Assembly (NCBI RefSeq): GCF_001522865.1
Contig: NZ_LOWB01000021.1
Location: forward strand, 186,001-250,000
DNA: 64,000 nucleotides
From: Burkholderia sp. TSV86
Lineage (GTDB): Bacteria > Pseudomonadota > Gammaproteobacteria > Burkholderiales > Burkholderiaceae
Direction: 5' to 3'
Below are positions 32,133 to 39,708 of the stretch, in pieces. The position numbers were made by a program, and so were the translations under genes. The first letter of the stretch is position 1. The number at the start of each line of letters is the position of its first letter. Below the pieces are notes generated by a model. It was not told the DNA's origin and ran no database searches. It was given only the letters and a program-made list of their open reading frames with translations.

Positions 32133-32914
32133 GCGCCGGGCGCGCCGCCCGGTCCCGCACTGGCCGGCGCCGACCGGTTGTTCACCGTCTCCGACAACCG
32201 CTTAAGCGTCGCGACGCGCGCGCCGATCAGATCGACGCGCTCGTCCGCGCCGATGAGCGGCGTCGTCGCATCGCGAAACGCGGCCCACGCGCGCTGCGCC
32301 GCCCCGAGCGTCGGCAGCGACGCGGCGGGCATCCGCGTGCGCAGCTTCGCGTAATAGCGGTTCATATCGAACAGCGCATGCTCGCACGCCGCATCGCGCG
32401 AGCACGGCTGCATGCGCCGCACGCCACGCTTGCCGCTGCCCGCTTGCGCGTGCCGGCTGGCCGCCTGCTGCGCGTAGCGCTCGGCCGCGTCGCGCAGCGC
32501 GAGCGCGCGGTCGCGTACCGGCTGTAACCGCATGTCGGCGCTCGCCATCAGGTACGCCGTGCCTTGCGTCGTCTCGTAGACGGCATGCACCAGATGCGAT
32601 TCGTCCTTGCGCCATTCGAGCCAGCGGCGCTGGCTCTCCTGCCAGCCGCGCCGCTTGCCGGCAGGCGCGAGCTTCTCGACGCGAGCGTAAGCGTTATCGA
32701 CTTCGACGAGCCATTTCTGCTGTGCGTCGTCCATGCATTGAATTTGACCGGCCGTCGACGAGCGATCGCGGCGCGCGAGACACTGCCGCATCGCGACGTC
32801 GATCGGATCGGCCGCGCTGACCTCCGCGCGCGCCGCGCCCGCCCCCGCGAGCAGCCATCCGGCCAGCGCGGCGGCGGCCCAGCGCGCCCATGTCCTGCCG
32901 ATCCGGGCCATCAT
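32129..32914 (-). CDS. Tandem DUF1311 (LprI N-terminal-like) periplasmic protein
   Basis: A 261-residue protein with an N-terminal signal peptide (WAAAALAGWLLAGAGAARA). It has two copies of the DUF1311/lysozyme-inhibitor LprI-like helical unit: one around AMRQCLARR...QIQCMDDAQQKWLVEVDNAYARV...QESQRRWLEWRKDES and a second around CSRDAACEHALFDMNRYYAKL...LGAAQRAWAAFRDA. Four cysteines are consistent with periplasmic disulfides. Its ATG overlaps the decarboxylase stop (ATGA), so the two are co-translated. Function unknown; a lysozyme-inhibitor role is known only for distant family members. Confidence 0.75.
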   Translation of the reverse strand: MMARIGRTWARWAAAALAGWLLAGAGAARAEVSAADPIDVAMRQCLARRDRSSTAGQIQCMDDAQQKWLVEVDNAYARVEKLAPAGKRRGWQESQRRWLEWRKDESHLVHAVYETTQGTAYLMASADMRLQPVRDRALALRDAAERYAQQAASRHAQAGSGKRGVRRMQPCSRDAACEHALFDMNRYYAKLRTRMPAASLPTLGAAQRAWAAFRDATTPLIGADERVDLIGARVATLKRLSETVNNRSAPASAGPGGAPGA

Positions 32915-35193
32915 CAGGGGCGCACGCAGTCGACGTAGTACTCGGTGCGTGCGTTGACCTCTTCCGCAACGAGCCCGTGGATGTCGGTATGGAACCCTGG
33001 GAAGCGCGCGTTGAAATCGCGTGCGAAGCGCAGGTAGTCGACGATCGTCCGATTGAAGCGCTCGCCCGGAATCAGCAACGGGATGCCGGGCGGATACGGC
33101 GTGAGCAGAATGCTCGTCACGCGGCCTTCGAGTTCGTCGAGCGGCACGCGGTCGATCTCGCGGTGCGCGAGCTTCGCGAACGCGTCGGACGGCTTCATCG
33201 CCGGCTCCATGTCCGACAGGTACATCTCGGTCGTCAGGCGCGCGATATCGTTGGTGCGATATACGTCGTGAATCTGCGTGCACAGATCGCGCAGGCCGAC
33301 GCGCTCGTAGATCGGATACTGCGCGACGAACTCCGGCAATACGCGCCAGAGCGGCTGGTTGTTGTCGTAATCGTCCTTGAACTGCTGCAGCTCGGTGACC
33401 ATCGAGTTCCAGCGGCCCTTCGTGATGCCGATCGTAAACATGATGAAGAACGAGTACAGCCCGGTCTTCTCGACGATGATCCCGTGCTCGGCCAGATACT
33501 TGGTGACGATCGCGGCCGGAATGCCCGTCTCGCCGAACTCGCCGTCGACGTTCAGGCCCGGCGTGATGATCGTCGCCTTGATCGGGTCGAGCATGTTGAA
33601 GCCTTCGGCGAGCGTGCCGAAGCCATGCCAATGGTCGTCCGGGCGCAGCAGCCACGCCTCGCGCGAGCCGATCCCCTCTTCTGCGAGATCGTCCGGGCCC
33701 CAGACCTGGAAGAACCAGTCGTCGCCGTACTCGGCGTCGACCTTGCGCATCGCGCGGCGAAAGTCGATCGCCTCCGCGATCGATTCCTCGACGAGCGCGG
33801 TGCCGCCGGGCGGCTCCATCATCGCCGCGGCGACGTCGCACGACGCAATGATCGCGTACTGCGGGCTCGTCGACGTGTGCATCAGGTACGCCTCGTTGAA
33901 GCGGTGCTTGTCGAACGTGCGGTGCTCGGAATCCTGCACGACGATCTGCGACGCCTGCGAGATGCCCGCGAGCAGCTTGTGCGTCGAATGTGTCGCGAAC
34001 ACGAGCGCGCCGGTGCGCGGCCGGTCCGCGCCGATCGCGTGCATATCGCGGTAGAACGGATGGAATTCGGCGTGCGGCAGCCACGCCTCGTCGAAATGCA
34101 GCGTATCGACGAGATCGCCAAGCAGATCCTTGATCATCTCGACGTTGTAGACCACGCCGTCATACGTGCTCTGCGTGATCGTCAGGATGCGCGGCTTGGC
34201 GTTCGGATTCTGCCTGAGCGCCTCGCGCGCAAACGGATTCGCCTCGATCTTCTTGCGGATGTTCTCGGGCTTGAACTCGTCGCGCGGAATCGGGCCGATG
34301 ATCCCGAAGTGATTGCGCGTCGGCGTGAGGAATACGGGAATCGCGTGCGTCATCGTGATCGCGTGCAGGATCGACTTATGGCAATTGCGATCGACGAGCA
34401 CGATGTCGCCCGGCGCGACCGTCGCGTGCCAGACGATCTTGTTCGACGTCGACGTGCCGTTCGTCACGAAGAACAGATGATCGGCGCTGAAGATGCGCGC
34501 CGCGTTGCGCTCGGACGCCGCGACAGGCCCGATGTGATCGAGCAGTTGGCCAAGCTCGTCGACCGCGTTGCACACGTCCGCGCGCAGCATGTTCTCGCCG
34601 AAGAACTGGTGGAACATCTGGCCGAGCGGGCTCTTCAGAAACGCGACGCCGCCCGAGTGGCCGGGGCAGTGCCACGAATACGAGCCTTCGTCCGCGTACT
34701 TGACCAGCTCCTTGAAGAATGGCGGCGCGAGCGAATCGAGATACACCTTCGCCTCGCGGATGATGTGGCGCGCGACGAACTCCGGCGTGTCCTCGAACAT
34801 GTGGATGAAGCCGTGCAGCTCGCGCAGGATGTCGTTCGGCAAATGGCGCGACGTGCGCGTCTCGCCGTACAGAAAGATCGGGATGTCCGCATTGCGGCGG
34901 CGCACTTCGGTCACGAACGCGCGCAGCGCGATGATCGCGCTCGCAAGCTCGGGCAGCTCGCCGTCCGGGCCGAGTTCGCCGAGCATCAGCTCGTCGTCGT
35001 CGAGCGACAGGATGAAGCACGACGCGCGGCTCGACTGCTGCGCAAACGACGTCAGATCGCCATAGCTCGTGAGGCCCAACACCTCGACGCCTTCTTTCTC
35101 GATCGCCTCGGCCAGCGCCCGGATGCCGGAGCCCGAAATGTTCTCGGAGCGGAAATCTTCGTCAATGATGACGACGGGAAAACGAAACTTCAT
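32914..35193 (-). CDS. Arginine/lysine/ornithine decarboxylase, large PLP fold-I type
   Basis: A 759-residue decarboxylase of the AdiA/LdcC/SpeC family. It has an N-terminal response-regulator-like wing domain (VVIIDEDFRSENISGSGIRAL), the PLP core with HCPGHSGGVAF, FVTNGTSTSNKIV, DEAWLPHAEF and the PLP lysine in THSTHKLLAGISQAS, and a C-terminal domain ending ARTEYYVDCV. Length and MLDPIKATIITPGL fit arginine decarboxylase AdiA best, but ornithine or lysine specificity is not excluded. The ribosome site GGAGA is preceded immediately by a terminator-like hairpin plus T5, and dcd lies upstream. The product would be agmatine, putrescine or cadaverine. Confidence 0.88.
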   Translation of the reverse strand: MKFRFPVVIIDEDFRSENISGSGIRALAEAIEKEGVEVLGLTSYGDLTSFAQQSSRASCFILSLDDDELMLGELGPDGELPELASAIIALRAFVTEVRRRNADIPIFLYGETRTSRHLPNDILRELHGFIHMFEDTPEFVARHIIREAKVYLDSLAPPFFKELVKYADEGSYSWHCPGHSGGVAFLKSPLGQMFHQFFGENMLRADVCNAVDELGQLLDHIGPVAASERNAARIFSADHLFFVTNGTSTSNKIVWHATVAPGDIVLVDRNCHKSILHAITMTHAIPVFLTPTRNHFGIIGPIPRDEFKPENIRKKIEANPFAREALRQNPNAKPRILTITQSTYDGVVYNVEMIKDLLGDLVDTLHFDEAWLPHAEFHPFYRDMHAIGADRPRTGALVFATHSTHKLLAGISQASQIVVQDSEHRTFDKHRFNEAYLMHTSTSPQYAIIASCDVAAAMMEPPGGTALVEESIAEAIDFRRAMRKVDAEYGDDWFFQVWGPDDLAEEGIGSREAWLLRPDDHWHGFGTLAEGFNMLDPIKATIITPGLNVDGEFGETGIPAAIVTKYLAEHGIIVEKTGLYSFFIMFTIGITKGRWNSMVTELQQFKDDYDNNQPLWRVLPEFVAQYPIYERVGLRDLCTQIHDVYRTNDIARLTTEMYLSDMEPAMKPSDAFAKLAHREIDRVPLDELEGRVTSILLTPYPPGIPLLIPGERFNRTIVDYLRFARDFNARFPGFHTDIHGLVAEEVNARTEYYVDCVRP

Positions 35194-35205
35194 CGGCGAA
35201 TCTCC

Positions 35206-35240
35206 AAAAAGAACGACCGCGGCGCGATTGCGCAGCGGTC
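35206..35240 (-). terminator. Terminator-like hairpin between dcd and the decarboxylase
   Basis: Read on the minus strand, GACCGC pairs with GCGGTC around an inner GCGC-loop-GCGC and is followed by GTTCTTTTT. The T run leads straight into the GGAGA ribosome site of the decarboxylase. It either ends dcd transcription or attenuates the decarboxylase gene. Confidence 0.6.
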
Positions 35241-35283
35241 ACCCGGTCACTGACTGACAGTAGGTAGGCGGTATCGAAACAGA

Positions 35284-35853
35284 TCAGGTTTTCGGCAGCG
35301 TGACACCGCGCTGCCCTTGATACTTGCCGCCGCGATCGGCATACGACACGTCGCAGACCTCGTCGCTCTCGAAGAACAGCACTTGCGCGACGCCCTCGTT
35401 CGCATAGATCTTCGCGGGCAGCGGCGTCGTGTTCGAGAACTCGAGCGTCACGTAGCCCTCCCATTCGGGTTCGAACGGCGTCACGTTGACGATGATTCCG
35501 CAGCGCGCATAAGTGGACTTGCCGAGGCAGACGGTCAGCACGGTGCGCGGAATGCGGAAATACTCGACGGTGCGCGCGAGCGCGAACGAGTTCGGCGGAA
35601 TGATGCAGACGTCGCCCTTGAAATCGACGAACGAGCCTTCGTCGAAGTTCTTCGGATCGACGATCGTCGAATTGATGTTCGTGAAGATCTTGAATTCGTC
35701 GGCGCAGCGGATGTCGTAGCCGTAGCTCGACGTCCCGTAGCTGACGATCCTGCGACCGTCCTCGGACGCGCGAACCTGATCGGGCACGAACGGCTCGATC
35801 ATCTTGTGCTCTTCGGCCATGCGCCGAATCCACTTATCGGACTTGATGCTCAT
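35284..35853 (-). CDS. dcd: dCTP deaminase
   Basis: A 189-residue trimeric enzyme converting dCTP to dUTP for dTTP synthesis. Signature segments [32 protein letters not shown] (substrate Ser/Arg), [16 protein letters not shown] with the catalytic glutamate, and the C-terminal [10 protein letters not shown] are present. ATG 35853 gives the standard start [13 protein letters not shown] and the standard length. It lies between the SodC-like gene and the decarboxylase on the same strand. Confidence 0.95.
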
Positions 35854-35994
35854 AAAAAGGCGCCGGAAACGCTGCGTAACAGGAAAAAACGTGGAAAAAG
35901 CGCGGGGAGTGCGCGGAACAAACGCCAAACGCCGCCGAACCCGCACGACGCCACGAAAGGCGCACATTTTACGCGATCGCGACCGGCCGCGCGC

Positions 35995-36534
35995 CTACTG
36001 CCTAACCACTCCGCACGCGAGTCCTGGCCCCGCGCCGTGCTGTGGGAACGCCGGATCGCCCGGATCGCGATGCACGAGCACCGAGCGGCCGAGCACCGAG
36101 CGCACGCCGTCAAGCGCGACGTCGGGCGCGACGATAAAGCCCGCGGCAACGCCGTTCGCGTCAGCGTGGATATTGCCGAGATCGCCGCCGACGCGCGCGC
36201 CCGCGCGCAACCGGTCGGCCGCGGGCGCGAACACGGGACCCGCGCTCGAGCCGTCGGTGGCGTTGCAGTCGCCGCGCTCGTGGATCTGCAACGCGTGATC
36301 GCTATTGGGCGGCAGGCCCGAGAAGTTGTACGTGACCTGCACGCCGTCCGGCCGCTCGACGAGCGTGACGGTGCCGCGCGCCTGGCTGCCGACCGCCGGC
36401 AAAAGCAACGCGTCGGCGCGCTTGTCGCGCGGCGAGCCAAAGGAGGTACAACCGGCCAGCAGGCCGCAAGCGACCAGGACAAGCGGCGCATTCAGCGCAA
36501 ACCAGCCTGGCCCGCCGTCGAATCGTCGTTTCAT
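35995..36534 (-). CDS. SodC-like lipoprotein lacking most Cu/Zn ligands
   Basis: A 179-residue protein of the Cu/Zn superoxide dismutase fold. A lipobox (GLLAGC, Cys29) predicts a membrane-anchored lipoprotein. The fold's disulfide is kept (Cys90, Cys174), as are GDLGN (Asp118) and His155 in SVLVHRDPGD. However, the copper histidine of HGFHIH is Gln83 (HALQIH, His85 kept), the bridging histidine of SAGGH is Val101 (SAGPVFAP), and the two zinc-loop histidines are absent. Superoxide dismutase activity is therefore unlikely. GAGGAG precedes ATG 36534; an ATG 9 codons upstream is possible. Its role is unknown. Confidence 0.85.
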   Translation of the reverse strand: MKRRFDGGPGWFALNAPLVLVACGLLAGCTSFGSPRDKRADALLLPAVGSQARGTVTLVERPDGVQVTYNFSGLPPNSDHALQIHERGDCNATDGSSAGPVFAPAADRLRAGARVGGDLGNIHADANGVAAGFIVAPDVALDGVRSVLGRSVLVHRDPGDPAFPQHGAGPGLACGVVRQ

Positions 36535-36666
36535 GCGCTCCTCATGCCGGGCGGCATGCATCGACTGGCAAGACGCCGGACAGAAAAGGGGACCATCGGG
36601 AAAGCCGTCATCATACCGTGACTCGTCACGCTGCCAACATCCCCGGCCCCCAATCAGCCGGGCATT

Positions 36667-37755
36667 TTACGTATTTTGAACAACGATCGTCGGAAATTTC
36701 GACGTCATGTCGCGTGCCCGGTCGGCGATCGCGATCGCCACGCCCCGCGCGATCGCGCGGTAGCGCTCGGCGAGCTTGCCGTGCGGGTCCGCGGCGACGG
36801 TCGGCGCGCCGCGGTCCGCGTGCTCGCGAATCCGGATGTCGAGCGGCAGACTGCCGAGCACGGTCACGCCGTATTGCGCCGCCATCCGCTCGGCGCCGCC
36901 CGCGCCGAACACGTGTTCCTCGTGTCCACAATTCGAACACACATGAATGCTCATGTTCTCGACGATGCCGAGAATCGGAATGTTGACCTTCTCGAACATC
37001 TTGAGGCCCTTTTTCGCATCGACGAGCGCGATGTCCTGCGGCGTCGTGACGATCACCGCGCCCGTCACCGGCACGCGCTGCGCGAGCGTCAACTGAATGT
37101 CGCCCGTGCCGGGCGGCATGTCGACGACGAGATAGTCGAGATCGCGCCATGCAGTCTGGCGCAGCAGTTGCTCGAGCGCCGACGTCGCCATCGGGCCGCG
37201 CCAGACCATCGGATTGTCCTCGTCGACCAGAAAGCCGATCGAGTTGGCCTGCAGGCCGTGGCCGACGAGCGGGTTCATCGATTTGCCGTCGGGCGATTCG
37301 GGGCGCTCATGCACGCCCAGCATCGTCGGCAGCGACGGGCCATAGATGTCGGCGTCGAGAATGCCAACCGATGCGCCCTCCGCCGCGAGCGCAAGCGCGA
37401 GATTCACGGCGGTCGTGCTCTTGCCAACGCCGCCCTTGCCAGACGCGACGGCCACGATGTTCTTCACGTTCGGTAAAAGTTGCACGCCGCGCTGCACCGC
37501 ATGCGCAACAATTTCCTGCGACACGCCGACGCGCGTGTCGCGCACGCCCGGCACCGCGGCAAGCGCGGCGGCAATGCGCGCGCGCGCATCGTCGAACTGG
37601 CTTTTCGCCGGATAGCCGAGCACGACATCGGCGGCGAGCACGTCGCCGTCGATCGTGACGTTGCGGATACCGCGGTGGGCCGCATACGGCCGACCGGTGT
37701 TCGGGTCGACGACTGCCGCGAGTGCGGCGTCGACGAGCGCCCTGTCGATACTCAT
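36667..37755 (-). CDS. apbC: Iron-sulfur cluster carrier protein ApbC/Mrp
   Basis: A 362-residue P-loop ATPase that carries [4Fe-4S] clusters to target apoproteins. An N-terminal MIP18-like domain (residues 1-90) precedes the deviant Walker A ASGKGGVGKSTTAVNLA (about 103-119), DADIYGPSLPTMLG, VVDMPPGTGD, and the CxxC motif in HVCSNCGHEEHVFG. ATG 37755 follows GGAG; a TTG one codon earlier is less likely. Together with the SodC-like gene it precedes dcd on the same strand. It is divergent from the OmpA-like lipoprotein. Confidence 0.94.
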   Translation of the reverse strand: MSIDRALVDAALAAVVDPNTGRPYAAHRGIRNVTIDGDVLAADVVLGYPAKSQFDDARARIAAALAAVPGVRDTRVGVSQEIVAHAVQRGVQLLPNVKNIVAVASGKGGVGKSTTAVNLALALAAEGASVGILDADIYGPSLPTMLGVHERPESPDGKSMNPLVGHGLQANSIGFLVDEDNPMVWRGPMATSALEQLLRQTAWRDLDYLVVDMPPGTGDIQLTLAQRVPVTGAVIVTTPQDIALVDAKKGLKMFEKVNIPILGIVENMSIHVCSNCGHEEHVFGAGGAERMAAQYGVTVLGSLPLDIRIREHADRGAPTVAADPHGKLAERYRAIARGVAIAIADRARDMTSKFPTIVVQNT

Positions 37756-38124
37756 CAAAACTCCGTGAAAATAACGCTTGAAGTGTCTTGAATGTAAAGA
37801 ATATTCAAATAGCGGGGACGAAAGCGGAAAAAGTGAAAAAATTTATTGCCTGCCATTGCGTAAAGCCGGCTTGCGGCGCAATCTTCGCGGGCAGCACACT
37901 TCGGGGCCACATCGGCTTTATACCGCCTATATTGTAGAGGCTGGGGCGGACATGGTTCGAACAGCCATCCTGGCGAACGGGGCATGCCGCGAAAGCGGCC
38001 CGCCGCCGCGCCAAATGCCTGACCAACCATGGGACTCGCATGCTGCGCAGTTGGCAGGAACCGTCCCGCCGAAAGAGCAGTTCTTTTTTTGTTCTTGTCG
38101 AATCAATACAGAGAGGAAATCAAC
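37756..38124. other. Divergent apbC/OmpA-like intergenic region
   Basis: 369 bases. An AT-rich core at 37785-37850 contains TTGAAT...ATTCAA (37788-37793, 37803-37808) and probable apbC promoter elements. The ribosome site GAGAGGAA for the OmpA-like gene is at its right end, after a T8 tract. No gene seen. Confidence 0.4.
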
Positions 38125-38772
38125 ATGAATACCAAAATCGCGACGCGCTTGTCCGTCTTCGCCATCGCCGGCGCCTTGCTGGCAGGCTGCGCATCCCAGC
38201 AGGGCACTAACACGGCAGTCGGCACGGGCACCGGCGCGGCAGTCGGCGCGGGTATCGGCGCACTGGCGGGCGGCGGCAAGGGCGCGGCGATCGGTGCCGG
38301 CGTCGGGGCGCTCGTCGGCGGCGTGACCGGCTACAACTGGCAAGCGATCAAGAACAAGCTCGCGCCGTCCGCGCAGCAGACGGGCACGCAGGTCACCGAG
38401 CAGCCGGACGGCTCGCTCAAGCTGAACGTGCCGAGTTCGGTCACGTTCGCGACCAATCAGTACGCCGTGACGCCCGCGTTCACGCCGCTGCTGAACGACC
38501 TCGCGTCGACGCTGAACCAGAACCCGCAGATCACTGCGTCGGTCGTCGGCTATACCGACAGCACCGGCTCGGCCGCGTATAACCAAACGCTGTCGCAAAA
38601 TCGTGCGCAGAGCGTCGTAACCGCGCTCGCGCAGCGCGGCGTCGCGGCGGGCCGTCTGTCGGCGCAAGGCATGGGCGCGTCGAACCCGATCGCGGACAAC
38701 GCGACCGAAGCCGGCCGGGCGCAAAACCGTCGCGTCGAGATCTATCTGCGCGCGCCGCAAGCCCAGCAGTAA
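38125..38772 (+). CDS. OmpA-family lipoprotein with glycine-zipper region
   Basis: A 215-residue envelope lipoprotein. The lipobox is LLAGC with lipidated Cys22. Residues about 35-75 are a glycine-zipper membrane segment (GTGAAVGAGIGALAGGGKG..., GVGALVGGVTGY). The C-terminal OmpA domain binds peptidoglycan through the usual Asp/Arg residues (VGYTDSTGSAAYNQTLSQNRA, NRRVEIYLRAP). This architecture matches the YiaD group and links the outer membrane to the cell wall. GAGAGGAA is upstream of the ATG. Monocistronic, with an unusually long 3' region ending in a strong terminator. Confidence 0.88.
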   Translation: MNTKIATRLSVFAIAGALLAGCASQQGTNTAVGTGTGAAVGAGIGALAGGGKGAAIGAGVGALVGGVTGYNWQAIKNKLAPSAQQTGTQVTEQPDGSLKLNVPSSVTFATNQYAVTPAFTPLLNDLASTLNQNPQITASVVGYTDSTGSAAYNQTLSQNRAQSVVTALAQRGVAAGRLSAQGMGASNPIADNATEAGRAQNRRVEIYLRAPQAQQ

Positions 38773-38839
38773 GCACGAACCCCGGAGAATGGCGCTCGAG
38801 GCCCGCCGGCCAAGGCGCTCGCGGCGCCCGGTAACAAAT

Positions 38840-38968
38840 CGAAAAATTTTTCGAACTTCCTGGGCGTCGCGCAGTCTGTCTTTACGGTACGCGGCTGGTG
38901 CTGCCGGCGCGTCACCATTCTCCTCTTGTCGTTGTTGCTCCGGGGCCGCATTCGCCCCGGTTTTTTTT
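38840..38968 (+). ncRNA. Candidate small RNA or 3'-UTR-derived RNA downstream of the OmpA-like gene
   Basis: A strong intrinsic terminator at 38940-38968 lies 168 bases beyond the nearest stop codon. The stretch before it has no reading frame but carries a pyrimidine-rich segment TTCTCCTCTT (38918-38927), complementary to Shine-Dalgarno sequences, and a 16-bp palindrome at its left edge (38839-38854). This resembles an Hfq-type small RNA body with a poly-U tail. The 5' end is a guess; no convincing -35/-10 pair was found, so processing from the OmpA-like mRNA is also possible. Confidence 0.4.
38940..38968 (+). terminator. Strong intrinsic terminator
   Basis: CCGGGGC (38940-38946) pairs with GCCCCGG (38954-38960), followed by eight T residues (38961-38968). 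It ends the OmpA-like transcript or an independent small RNA. Confidence 0.88.
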
Positions 38969-39708
38969 GTCCGCCGTTTTCACGGTGCCCACGGTGGCCC
39001 GCCGCTTGACCCGCGCGGCGCAATGGAGCCGCTGTATTCGTGCGGGTACCGCCGAACCGACGCTATCTTCTTGCATTCGTCCCGCTTTTCCGTTTCCATC
39101 ACACATCGGCTGTCCGGTGCTGGCGCCGCTCCGCTTCATTACGCGCTTTATTACGCTTCGTAAGCGCATGGCAGTGCGCGGTCAGGCGTGCGCTGTTCAA
39201 TGGCGGTTCGTTCCTGGCGGTTCGTTCCGGCCGATTATTGCGTCTCTTCCAACTCTATCTATCGACCGATTGCGATCGGCCGTGCCGCGCCGCTTATGCG
39301 TCACCGCTGAATGAAATCAATACCGGCTCGAGCATCGAAATCCAGCGCCCGAACCCAACGCGAGCCGGGCGTGTTCCGGACCTTCCGGAATACGATCTGA
39401 TTGGAATCCGATCGCAGCCGGTACGCCACGCGGTCTCATTAGGCCGCCAGGACATGGCATCGCCCGTATCCACAACGGGTTCGCCCGCCGGCCGCCGGAT
39501 GCGGCGCGCCGGTATCCGCTCCCGACGCTCCCGCCTCCCGCTCTCCGCCCCCCCGCCCTGCCAAACCACCAAACCGAGACTACGCACCAAAGCCGGCCCG
39601 CGCGCCCTCCCCCGCCATCGCGCCGCGCGCAGCCCGCGATGCGCCGGCCGCCACCCTGCTAGAATCGCTGCTTCCCGACGTTTTCCTCGCAGTCCTTTTA
39701 CAGCCCCT
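38969..39708. other. Long intergenic region upstream of metG
   Basis: About 740 bases with no credible coding frame: the open frame running into metG reads as basic, non-protein-like sequence and has no ribosome site. TAGAAT at 39660-39665 is a good -10 candidate about 44 bases before the metG ATG. A tRNA-type or T-box leader was looked for and not seen. Confidence 0.45.

Noticed and set aside
32890..35253. A long plus-strand open frame opposite the amino-acid decarboxylase
   Set aside because: The sequence is Arg/Asp/Val-rich without recognisable fold; the minus strand encodes an intact PLP decarboxylase with all motifs.
36535..36561. Nine-codon upstream extension of the SodC-like lipoprotein
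   Set aside because: The later ATG has GAGGAG at good spacing and leaves a conventional lipoprotein signal sequence.
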